In this document: one piece after another, positions 51,278 through 58,774 of the stretch
Numbering within the stretch: the first letter of the stretch is position 1
How the letters are laid out: each line of letters starts with the position of its first letter
Assembly: GCA_036496025.1 (NCBI GenBank)
Contig: DASXLW010000120.1
Location: 1 to 64,000 of the forward strand
Length of the DNA: 64,000 nucleotides
Direction of reading: 5' to 3'
Origin: PALSA-505 sp036496025
Lineage (GTDB): Bacteria > Actinomycetota > Actinomycetes > Streptosporangiales > Streptosporangiaceae
Position numbers and translations under genes: made by a program
Notes under the pieces: model-generated
What the model was told of the DNA's origin: nothing
The model's database searches: none
Seen by the model: the letters and a program-made list of their open reading frames with translations, nothing else

Positions 51278-52142
51278 CCCCGGCGGCGCCGCTGTCCCGG
51301 GCGGCGCCGCCGGCGCCGAGCACGCCGAGCAGCCGGGTGATCTCGCGGGCGACAGCGTCCCGCCCCGCCGCCGTGTAGCGCCTCGGATCGACTACCGCAC
51401 GGTCCGCGGCCATGGACGCACGGATGGCGGCGGTGAACTCCTCGTTCAGCCGCGTCGCTATGTTGATCTTCGTCAGGCCGGCCCGGACCGCGGCGGCGAG
51501 CATCGCGTCCGGCACGCCGGATGAGCCGTGCAGGACGAGGGGCACGGCGACCGCGGCGCGGATCTGGCTGATCAGCTCCAGGTCAAGCACGGCGTCGCGG
51601 GTGAGCATGGCGTGCGAGCTGCCGACCGCCACCGCCAGGGTGTCCACCCCGGTCGCGGCGGCATAGTCGGCCGCTTCCCGCGGCTTAGTCCTGATGCCCG
51701 GGGCGTGCGCGCCGTCCTTGCCGCCGATCTCGCCGATCTCGGCCTCGATCCACATCCCGCGGTCGTGGCACCAGGCGGCGATGCCGGCCGTCGCCTCGAC
51801 GTTCTGCGCGTAGGGCCGGGCCGACGCGTCGAACATGACCGAGCCGAAACCCAGTCGGCCGGCCTCGCTGACGAGTTCCCCCGTGGTGGCGTGGTCCAGG
51901 TGCACGGCGACCGGCACGGCCGCGGCGGCCGCGATCGCCAGCGCCGCCTGCCCGATCGGCCGCAGCGCGCCGTGATAGCGGACGCAGTTCTCGCTGATCT
52001 GCAGCACGACCGGGGCCGCGGCCGCCTCCGCGCCGGCGACGATCGCCTCGGCGTGCTCGATGCCGATGACGTTGAACGCGCCGGCCCCGTGCCCCGCCGC
52101 GCGGGCCGCGGTCACGATGGTTCCCAGTCCCGTGGCAGGCAT
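51264..52142 (-). CDS. Class II fructose/tagatose-bisphosphate aldolase
   Basis: A 292-residue zinc aldolase. VAVHLDHATTGELV carries the catalytic Asp and a zinc His, MFDASARPYAQNV and EAEIGEIGGKDG the middle of the barrel, and LVLHGSSGVPDAML the third zinc His. Relation to GatY/KbaY and FbaA is clear; next to a PfkB kinase and a SIS isomerase, tagatose-1,6-bisphosphate is the likely substrate. The ATG at 52142 overlaps the stop of the kinase gene (TAATG). Confidence 0.9.
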   Translation of the reverse strand: MPATGLGTIVTAARAAGHGAGAFNVIGIEHAEAIVAGAEAAAAPVVLQISENCVRYHGALRPIGQAALAIAAAAAVPVAVHLDHATTGELVSEAGRLGFGSVMFDASARPYAQNVEATAGIAAWCHDRGMWIEAEIGEIGGKDGAHAPGIRTKPREAADYAAATGVDTLAVAVGSSHAMLTRDAVLDLELISQIRAAVAVPLVLHGSSGVPDAMLAAAVRAGLTKINIATRLNEEFTAAIRASMAADRAVVDPRRYTAAGRDAVAREITRLLGVLGAGGAARDSGAAGATPP

Positions 52143-53131
52143 TAGATCGTCTCCCGCGTGGTGTCCGGCATCAGGCCGTCCCGCCGGACGACCGTGACCT
52201 GGCCCAGCGCCTGCTCGTAGTCGGCCCGGCGGAACTCGCCGGCGACCGGCGCGGCGGCCGCCGCGGAGCCGAGCGCGACCGCGTGCCGCAGCCGTTCGGC
52301 CCAGGGGTGGCCGAGCACCAGGTGGTGGGTGAGGCCGGCCACCACCGCGTCGCCCGCCCCGGTCGGGTTGGCGGCCACCGCCCCCGGGTGCACGGCCTGC
52401 CACACCCCGTCCTCGGTCACCGCCAGCAGCCCGCGGGCGCCGAGCGAGACCACGACCGCCTGCGCTCCGGCCTCCCTGAGCTCTAGAGCCGCGACGGCGA
52501 CCGCCGCGCGGCCGGTGCTGTCCGCGTCGGTCAGCCGGCGGCCGACCGCGGCGGAAAGCTCGGCCAGGTTCGGCTTGACCACCGCCGGATTCGCCGCCAG
52601 GCCGCGCAGCAGCGGCTCGCCGTCCGCGTCGAGCACGGCGGGCACGCCGGCGCGCGCCGCGATCCCGGTCAGCTCCGCGTAGCTGCCGGCCTCCAGGCCC
52701 GGGGGCAGGCTTCCGGTCAGCACGACGGCCGTGGTCGCGGCCAGCTCGGCCTGATACCGGGCCAGGAACGCCGCGTACTCGGCAGCCGAGACGCGCGGTC
52801 CCGGCTCGTTGAACAGTGCGGTCTGGCCCCGGTCGCGGTCGATGACCGCCAGGGTCCGCCGGGTCTCGCCGGCGATCTCAGTGAACGCACCGCGGACGCC
52901 GGTCCCGGCCAGCGCGGACCGCACCGCGTAGCCGGTCAGCTCCCCGGCCAGGCCCAGGACAAGCACGTCGGCCCCCAGCGCGTGCAGCGTCCGCGCGACG
53001 TTGATCCCCTTGCCGCCGGGGCGCGACCGCACCGCAGGTGGCCGGTTCACCCCGGCCCAATCCACCTGCGGCAGCTCGTAGGTGAGGTCGAGCGCCGGGT
53101 TGAGCGTGACGACCAGGATCGGCCGGTTCAC
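52142..53131 (-). CDS. 1-phosphofructokinase/tagatose-6-phosphate kinase family (PfkB)
   Basis: A 329-residue PfkB-family kinase of the FruK/LacC branch. ILVVTLNPALDLTYEL at the start and RSRPGGKGINVARTLHALG are branch markers, and NPTGAGDAVVAGL is the anion hole with the catalytic Asp. Placed between an SIS isomerase and an aldolase it most likely phosphorylates tagatose-6-phosphate. GTG start at 53131. Confidence 0.9.
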   Translation of the reverse strand: MNRPILVVTLNPALDLTYELPQVDWAGVNRPPAVRSRPGGKGINVARTLHALGADVLVLGLAGELTGYAVRSALAGTGVRGAFTEIAGETRRTLAVIDRDRGQTALFNEPGPRVSAAEYAAFLARYQAELAATTAVVLTGSLPPGLEAGSYAELTGIAARAGVPAVLDADGEPLLRGLAANPAVVKPNLAELSAAVGRRLTDADSTGRAAVAVAALELREAGAQAVVVSLGARGLLAVTEDGVWQAVHPGAVAANPTGAGDAVVAGLTHHLVLGHPWAERLRHAVALGSAAAAAPVAGEFRRADYEQALGQVTVVRRDGLMPDTTRETI

Positions 53132-53141
53132 CGGGACACGC

Positions 53142-54146
53142 TCAGCCCGGGCGGGCGGTGTCCAGGATCACCGACCGGGACAGGTTCCTCGGCCGGTCCG
53201 GGTCGAGCCCGCGAGCGCGCGCGGCCACGGCCGCCAGCCGGTGCACCCGCACCAGCTCGGCCATGGGCTCCTCCTCGCTCTGCCAGACCAGCCCGCCGGT
53301 GGCGGCGATCTCGCGGGCCAGGCCGTCCGGCGGCGGTCCGAACAGCCAGACCACGCCGCCGGGCCCGGTCACGGCGATCGGGCCATGCCGGTACTCCATG
53401 GCCGGGTACGCCTCCGTCCACAGCCCGGCCGCCTCCCTGAGCTTCAGCGCCGCCTCGCTGGCCAGTCCGCAGGTCCAGCCGGTGCCGAGGAAGGTGAACT
53501 GCCGGGCTTCGATCATCTGCGCGGGCAGCGGGGCGGCCAGTACCCGACACGCCGCCCGGGCAACCGGGGCTAGATCCTCGCCCAGGTGCGCACGGAGCAG
53601 CGCCAGCTCGCTGGTGGCGAACCTGGTCTGCACGACCGACCGCTCATCGGCGAAGTCCAGCGCGACGACCGCGTCGGCAGCCGCCGCGACGGGGCTGCCC
53701 GGGTCGGCCGTGATCGCGACGGTCGGGGCCGTGCGGCCGGCCCGGGCGAGCAGGTCGAGGATCTCGGTGGTGGTACCCGACCGGGACAGCGCCAGGATGC
53801 GGTCGTACCGACGGCCGGCCGGGAACTCGGACGCGGCGAAGGCATCGGTCTCGCCGTGCCCGGCCGCCTCGCGCGCGGCCGCATACGACTGGGCGATGAA
53901 CCACGAGGTGCCGCAGCCCGCGACCGCCACCCGCTCACCTCGGGCCGGCAGGATTCCGGCTACCTCCGCGGCCAGCCCGGCGGCCCGCAGCCAGCACTCG
54001 GGCTGGCTGGCGACTTCCGCCTCGATGCTGCCGCCGCCGTCCGTGCCGCTGCCGTCCGTGCCGCTGCCGTCCGTGCCGCTGCGGCCACCGGCCGTGCCGC
54101 TGGCGCCGTCGTCCGTGCCGCCGGGCATCCGGTCGCTCGCGTCCAC
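53142..54146 (-). CDS. SIS-domain sugar isomerase/deaminase (AgaS-like)
   Basis: A 334-residue protein with two SIS domains: VAVAGCGTSWFIAQSYAAA and ILALSRSGTTTEILDLL in the first, FLGTGWTCGLASEAALKLRE and EAYPAMEYRHGPIAV in the second. It resembles the isomerase half of GlmS and AgaS-type enzymes that turn galactosamine-6-phosphate into tagatose-6-phosphate. The N terminus is a Gly/Ser/Thr/Asp tract made by three 15-bp units (54036-54080). GTG at 54146; an ATG at 54128 is an alternative. Confidence 0.85.
   Translation of the reverse strand: MDASDRMPGGTDDGASGTAGGRSGTDGSGTDGSGTDGGGSIEAEVASQPECWLRAAGLAAEVAGILPARGERVAVAGCGTSWFIAQSYAAAREAAGHGETDAFAASEFPAGRRYDRILALSRSGTTTEILDLLARAGRTAPTVAITADPGSPVAAAADAVVALDFADERSVVQTRFATSELALLRAHLGEDLAPVARAACRVLAAPLPAQMIEARQFTFLGTGWTCGLASEAALKLREAAGLWTEAYPAMEYRHGPIAVTGPGGVVWLFGPPPDGLAREIAATGGLVWQSEEEPMAELVRVHRLAAVAARARGLDPDRPRNLSRSVILDTARPG
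54036..54080 (-). repeat. Three perfect 15-bp units in the SIS gene 5' end
   Basis: GCCGTCCGTGCCGCT (plus strand) is repeated at 54036, 54051 and 54066 without change, encoding Gly-Thr-Asp-Gly-Ser units before the first SIS domain. Confidence 0.85.
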
Positions 54147-54192
54147 CCCTGTGTACCCCAGTCTCCGGGCGCGCTGGCCTGGCTATGCTCGC

Positions 54193-54214
54193 TTTTGCTT
54201 GGTATGTAGCAAAA
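54193..54214. promoter_or_regulatory. Operator-like palindrome between SIS and DeoR genes
   Basis: TTTTGCT and AGCAAAA, perfect 7-bp arms with an 8-bp centre, lie in the divergent region between the catabolic genes and the DeoR regulator. An AT-rich palindrome with 22-bp overall length fits DeoR-family operators. TAGAAT at 54234-54239 is a candidate -10 for the regulator. Confidence 0.45.
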
Positions 54215-54391
54215 TCAATCGTATGTTAACAGCTAGAATCGCGACCACGAAGCAGCCCGATTGCTCATTACGCGGGCGCCGTGAGAGGCTACGGGCCCGG
54301 AGCAGCGGTCCCATGGCCTGCGGCAACGGCCGGCTGGCCCGCCGGTCCTCGTTCCAGGCAATACAGAGCAGATACCACTCAGGAGCTGCCG

Positions 54392-55177
54392 GTGACCCGC
54401 TACAGCCGCTGGAATGAGCTGCTCGAACTGCTGGCCGCGGACGGCCAGCTGCAGGTGGAGCGGGCGGCGCAGGTGCTCGGCGTGTCCACCGCGACGGTCC
54501 GCCGGGACTTCGACGAGCTGGCCAGTCAGCAGATGCTCACCCGGATCCGGGGCGGCGCCGTGGCCCAGGGCGTCACCTACGACCTGCCGCTGCGGTACAA
54601 GACCGAGCGGCATCCCACGGAGAAGCAGCGCATCGCCGCGACGGCGGCCGGGCTGGTGCGGACCGGCCAGATCGCCGCGCTCAACGGGGGCACCACCACG
54701 ACCGAGGTAGCGCGCGCGCTCGCCACCCGAGCCGACCTGAACGCCGGCTCGCCCTCACCCGCGGTGACCGTGGTCACCAACGCTCTCAACATCGCCACCG
54801 AGCTGGCGGTCCGCCAGCACATTAAGATCGTGACCACGGGCGGCGTGGCCCGGCCGCAGTCCTACGAACTCATCGGCCCGCTGGCCACGGGCGTGCTGGA
54901 CCAGGTGACGCTCGACATCGCGATCCTCGGAGTGGACGGGATCGACCCGGTAGCCGGCGCCACCGCGCACCATGAGGGGGAGGCGAGCATCAACAAGCTC
55001 ATGGCCGACCGCGCGGACCAGGTCGTGGTGGTCGCGGACAGCTCCAAGGTCGGCCGCCGCGCGTTCGCCCGGATCTGCGCCGCGTCGGACATCGACGTGC
55101 TGGTCACGGACGCCGGGATCGCCGCGGCGGACGCAGCCAGGTTCGGCGAGGCGGGCACCCGTGTGATCACCGGCTGA
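54392..55177 (+). CDS. DeoR-family transcriptional regulator
   Basis: A 261-residue repressor. The N-terminal winged helix RWNELLELLAADGQLQVERAAQVLGVSTATVRRDFDEL is typical of DeoR; the C-terminal sugar-phosphate sensor has LNGGTTTTEVARAL, TNALNIATELAV, and GVDGIDPVAGATAHHEGEASINK. GTG at 54392 follows CAGGAG. It probably controls the surrounding sugar genes and responds to a phosphorylated sugar of the pathway. Confidence 0.92.
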   Translation: MTRYSRWNELLELLAADGQLQVERAAQVLGVSTATVRRDFDELASQQMLTRIRGGAVAQGVTYDLPLRYKTERHPTEKQRIAATAAGLVRTGQIAALNGGTTTTEVARALATRADLNAGSPSPAVTVVTNALNIATELAVRQHIKIVTTGGVARPQSYELIGPLATGVLDQVTLDIAILGVDGIDPVAGATAHHEGEASINKLMADRADQVVVVADSSKVGRRAFARICAASDIDVLVTDAGIAAADAARFGEAGTRVITG

Positions 55178-55231
55178 CGATCAGCCGGGGAGACCGTGTC
55201 ACCCGATAGCTCAGAAACTGCGCAAATCTTG

Positions 55232-55260
55232 TTGACTAATGATTGCCAGATGGCTTAACT
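55232..55260 (+). promoter_or_regulatory. Probable promoter of the second PfkB kinase
   Basis: TTGACT at 55232-55237 and TTAACT at 55255-55260 are 17 bp apart. The start point would be near 55267, about 75 nt before the GTG. Confidence 0.5.
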
Positions 55261-55342
55261 TCACTGGTTTCGATCAGACGGGATGCGGTCCGCTGCGCGC
55301 CGGTGTTCGGACCACGCGGCGCGCGGAGATCGGGAGGTGCGG

Positions 55343-56329
55343 GTGACGCAGGACCGGGTCCCGGGGGGCTCCGATCTGGTCATCGTGGGCGACTGCAACC
55401 CGGATGTGCTGGTGCTCGGGGCCGACGTGATCCCGGAGTTCGGCCAGCGCGAGAAGCTCGTCGACCGGATATCCCTGGTGGTCGGCGGGTCCGCCGCGAT
55501 CATGGCCGTGGCGGCCGCGCGGCTCGGGGTACGCGTCGCCCTGGTGGCCGCGATCGGCGACGACCCGGCCGGCCGCTTCATGCTCGGCCAGCTGGCGGCC
55601 GAGGGCGTGGACGTCACGGCGGTCGCCATGCGGGCCGGCGTCCCGACCGGCATGACCGTGGCGTTGTCGCACGGAGACGACCGGGCCATCTTGACCGCGA
55701 CCGGGGCGGTGGCTTCGCTGGCCGCGGCCGACGTGCCGCAGGCGCTGGTCCGCGGGGCCAGGTACCTGCACGTGAGCTCGTACTTCCTCATCGAGCCGTC
55801 GCTCGGCGATCACCTCGGCTCGATCTTCGCCGCCGCCCGGACCGCCGGGGTCACCACGTCCCTGGACACGAACTGGGATCCGGCCGGCAAGTGGGGCGGC
55901 GAGCGGCTCCGCTCCGTGCTCGCCCAGACCGACCTGCTGATCCCCAACGAGGCGGAGGCGCTACGGATCGCGGGCCGGGACACCCTGCCGGAGGCGGTGG
56001 GCGTGCTGGCCGCGGCCGGATCCAGGCTGGTCGTCAAGCGCGGATCCCGCGGCGCGCTGTGCATCGAGGACGGGCGGCGGCATGCCGTCGGGGTCCCGCC
56101 GGTCCGCCCGGTCGACGCCACCGGAGCCGGCGACTGCTTCAACGCCGGCCTCATCGCCGGGCTGCTGCGCGGCCTGGCCCTGCCGGCGGCGGCCGCGCTC
56201 GGCTGCGCCGTGGCAGCCGCATCCACACAGGCACCCGGGGGAACCGGCAGCGCCCCCGATCTGGCCGCCGCGCTCGCCAGCGCCGAGACCGCCACCATCA
56301 CTAGCGAGGCCGAGGCGAAAGGCCGGTAG
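55343..56329 (+). CDS. PfkB-family carbohydrate kinase (ribokinase-like)
   Basis: A 328-residue kinase. LVIVGDCNPDVLVLGADV begins the fold, SLVVGGSAAIMAVAAARLG is the substrate-side Gly-Gly motif, and VRPVDATGAGDCFNAGLIAGLL is the anion hole with the catalytic base Asp. The branch is nearer to ribokinase/KdgK than to FruK, so it may add the first phosphate to the imported sugar. GTG at 55343 has GGGAGGTG upstream. Confidence 0.88.
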   Translation: MTQDRVPGGSDLVIVGDCNPDVLVLGADVIPEFGQREKLVDRISLVVGGSAAIMAVAAARLGVRVALVAAIGDDPAGRFMLGQLAAEGVDVTAVAMRAGVPTGMTVALSHGDDRAILTATGAVASLAAADVPQALVRGARYLHVSSYFLIEPSLGDHLGSIFAAARTAGVTTSLDTNWDPAGKWGGERLRSVLAQTDLLIPNEAEALRIAGRDTLPEAVGVLAAAGSRLVVKRGSRGALCIEDGRRHAVGVPPVRPVDATGAGDCFNAGLIAGLLRGLALPAAAALGCAVAAASTQAPGGTGSAPDLAAALASAETATITSEAEAKGR

Positions 56330-56339
56330 CCGAAGCCCC

Positions 56340-56443
56340 GGCAGCGGAGGCACCGGCAGCGGAGGCACCGGCAGCGGGAGCACCGGCAGCGGGAGCACCG
56401 GCAGCGGGAGCACCGGCAGCGGAGCACCGGCAGCGGGAGCAGC
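56340..56443. repeat. 15-bp minisatellite, seven units
   Basis: Units GGCAGCGGRRGCACC begin at 56340, 56355, 56370, 56385, 56400, 56415 (14 bp) and 56429. Units are nearly identical. It lies between the kinase and RecQ genes, outside both. Confidence 0.9.
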
Positions 56444-56500
56444 GCCCCGGCCGGTGACCCGGCCGCGCCACTGTCGCCGGCTCCTGGTACGAAGGAGCGC

Positions 56501-58660
56501 ATGGTCGACGATGCCGGTGCTGCGCCCGTGAGCCGCGCGGACCCAGGACCAGTTTCGCTTCGTGACCAGGCGGAACGTTACCTGCGCGCGCTCGCCGGCC
56601 CGGACGCGCGATTGCGCGAGGACCAGTGGACCGCGATCCGGGCGCTGGTCGAGCAGCATGGCCGCGCGCTGGTCGTGCAGCGCACCGGCTGGGGCAAGTC
56701 GGCCGTCTACTTCACCTCGGCCGCGCTGCTGCGCGCCGGCGGCGCGGGCCCGGCGGTCATCGTCTCGCCGCTGCTCGCCTTGATGCGCAACCAGATCGAG
56801 GCGGCAGGCCGGGCGGGCATCCGCGCCCGCACGGTGAACTCCGCCAATACCGAGCAGTGGGACGAGATCTACGCCGAGGTGGAAGCGGGCGAGGCGGATG
56901 TGCTGCTGGTCAGCCCGGAACGGCTGAACAACCCAGGCTTCCGCGACCTGGTGCTGCCCAAGCTGACGGCCGCGGCCGGGATGCTGGTGGTGGACGAGGC
57001 GCACTGCATCTCCGACTGGGGCCACGACTTCCGGCCCGACTACCGGCGGCTGCGCACCCTGCTGGACGAACTGCCCGCCGGCGTTCCCGTCCTCGCGACC
57101 ACGGCGACCGCGAACGCCAGGGTCACCCGCGACATCGCCGACCAGCTTGGCACCGGCACCACGGCGCACACGCTGGTGCTGCGCGGCCCGCTGGACCGCC
57201 GCAGCCTGCACCTGGCCGTCGTGCGCCTGCCCGCCGCCGGCCAGCGGCTGGCCTGGCTGGACGAGCACCTCGGCGAGCTGCCGCGCTCGGGCATCGTCTA
57301 CACCCTGACCGTGGCGGCGGCGCACGAGACCGCGGCCTTCCTGCGCGAGCGCGGCCATGACGTCGCCGCATACACCGGAAAGGACGACCACGCGCAGCGC
57401 CAGGCGGCCGAGGACGCGCTGCTCGCCGGCGAGCTACGGGCCCTGGTCGCCACCAGCGCCCTCGGCATGGGATTCGACCACCCCGACCTGGGATTCGTCG
57501 TGCACCTGGGAGCCCCGCAGTCACCGGTCGCGTACTACCAGCAGATCGGCCGGGCCGGCCGCGGCGTGGACCGCGCCGAGGTCATCCTGCTCCCCGGGCG
57601 GGAGGACGCGGACATCTGGGCCTACTTCGGCTCGCTGGCCTTCCCGCCGGAGCCGGTCGTCCGCCGCACGCTGGCCGCGCTCGCCGAGGCGGGCCGGCCG
57701 CTGTCGCTCGCCGCGCTGGAGACCAGGGTCGATCTCAGCCGGGGCCGGCTGGAGATGATGCTCAAGGTGCTCGACGTGGACGGCGCGGTCCGCCGGGTCA
57801 GCGGCGGGTGGGAGGCCACGGGGCTGACCTGGGCCTACGACGCCGACCGCTACGCGCGGGTAGCCGCTGAGCGTTCGCGCGAGCAGGGGGCGATGCTCGA
57901 CTACATCGATACCAGACAGTGCCGGATGGAGTACCTTCGGCGCGAGCTGGATGACCCGGCCGCGGCCAGCTGCGGGCGCTGTGACAACTGCACGGGGCGG
58001 TTCTGGTCGCAGCAGGTCTCGCCGGCAGGCGCTACGGCCGCGCGCGAGCGGCTGCTCCGCCCCGGCGTCGAAGTGACGCCGCGGAAGATGTGGCCGCCCG
58101 GGATGAAGGAACTGGGCGTCGACGTCTCGGGCAAGATCCCGGCCGAGGTGTCGGCCGAGGCGGGCCGGGCCCTGGGCCGGCCGACCGACCTGGGCTGGGG
58201 CCCACGGCTGCGTGCGCTGCTGAACGGCGACACGCCTGACGCCGCCGTGCCCGGGGATCTCGTCGATGCGGTGGTCAAGGTGCTGGCCGCGTGGGACTGG
58301 GCTGACCGGCCGGCCGGCGTGATCACCCTCCCGTCACGGTCCCGCCCGCAGCTCATCGAGAGCCTGGGCCGGCAGATCGCCGAAGTCGGCCAGATGCCCT
58401 ACCTCGGCCCGCTCGAGTACGCCGGCCGGAACCGCCCGGCCGCCTCCCAGTTCAATAGCGCCCAGCGGCTGCGCGCGCTCTGGGACGCGTTCACCGTTCC
58501 CGGGTCCGTGCGCGCCGCCCTCCCCGCGCTCGCCGGACCCGTGCTGCTGGTCGACGACCGCATCGACACCGGCTGGACCATGACCGTCGCGGCCAGGCTG
58601 CTCCGCGCGGCCGGCGCCGCAGGCGTGCTGCCGTTCGCCCTCGCGGTCAGCACCGGCTGA
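56501..58660 (+). CDS. RecQ-family helicase with phosphoribosyltransferase-like tail
   Basis: A 719-residue protein. RecQ core: LREDQWTAIRALVEQHG, Walker A VVQRTGWGKSAVYF, DEAH box MLVVDEAHCISDWGHDFRPDY, and ATSALGMGFDHPDLGFVVH with YYQQIGRAGRG. A zinc-binding segment has Cys in RQCRMEYL and CGRCDNC. The last 100 residues carry VLLVDDRIDTGWTMTVAARLL, the PRPP-binding motif of type I phosphoribosyltransferases. There is no HRDC domain. A DNA repair helicase is clear; the role of the tail is unknown. ATG at 56501 has AAGGAG upstream. Confidence 0.9.
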   Translation: MVDDAGAAPVSRADPGPVSLRDQAERYLRALAGPDARLREDQWTAIRALVEQHGRALVVQRTGWGKSAVYFTSAALLRAGGAGPAVIVSPLLALMRNQIEAAGRAGIRARTVNSANTEQWDEIYAEVEAGEADVLLVSPERLNNPGFRDLVLPKLTAAAGMLVVDEAHCISDWGHDFRPDYRRLRTLLDELPAGVPVLATTATANARVTRDIADQLGTGTTAHTLVLRGPLDRRSLHLAVVRLPAAGQRLAWLDEHLGELPRSGIVYTLTVAAAHETAAFLRERGHDVAAYTGKDDHAQRQAAEDALLAGELRALVATSALGMGFDHPDLGFVVHLGAPQSPVAYYQQIGRAGRGVDRAEVILLPGREDADIWAYFGSLAFPPEPVVRRTLAALAEAGRPLSLAALETRVDLSRGRLEMMLKVLDVDGAVRRVSGGWEATGLTWAYDADRYARVAAERSREQGAMLDYIDTRQCRMEYLRRELDDPAAASCGRCDNCTGRFWSQQVSPAGATAARERLLRPGVEVTPRKMWPPGMKELGVDVSGKIPAEVSAEAGRALGRPTDLGWGPRLRALLNGDTPDAAVPGDLVDAVVKVLAAWDWADRPAGVITLPSRSRPQLIESLGRQIAEVGQMPYLGPLEYAGRNRPAASQFNSAQRLRALWDAFTVPGSVRAALPALAGPVLLVDDRIDTGWTMTVAARLLRAAGAAGVLPFALAVSTG

Positions 58661-58741
58661 TACCGGCGCAGGACGCCACCGGGTACGGCCGAGCATGAGG
58701 ACTGCCAGGACAGTGCTAATGCTCCGCGTTAACCGGCGGCG

Positions 58742-58757
58742 GCGTTTCCGCGGAAAC
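58742..58757. repeat. 16-bp perfect palindrome, copy 2
   Basis: CGTTTCCGCGGAAACG, identical to 26226-26241, with the same left G and the same right TGCCCGC. It is between the ends of the RecQ gene and the convergent oxidoreductase gene. Confidence 0.7.
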
Positions 58758-58774
58758 GTGCCCGCCGCCACGGC

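Noticed and set aside
56340..56443. CRISPR-like repeat
   Set aside because: The 15-bp units are directly adjacent without spacers; this is a minisatellite, and no cas genes are present.
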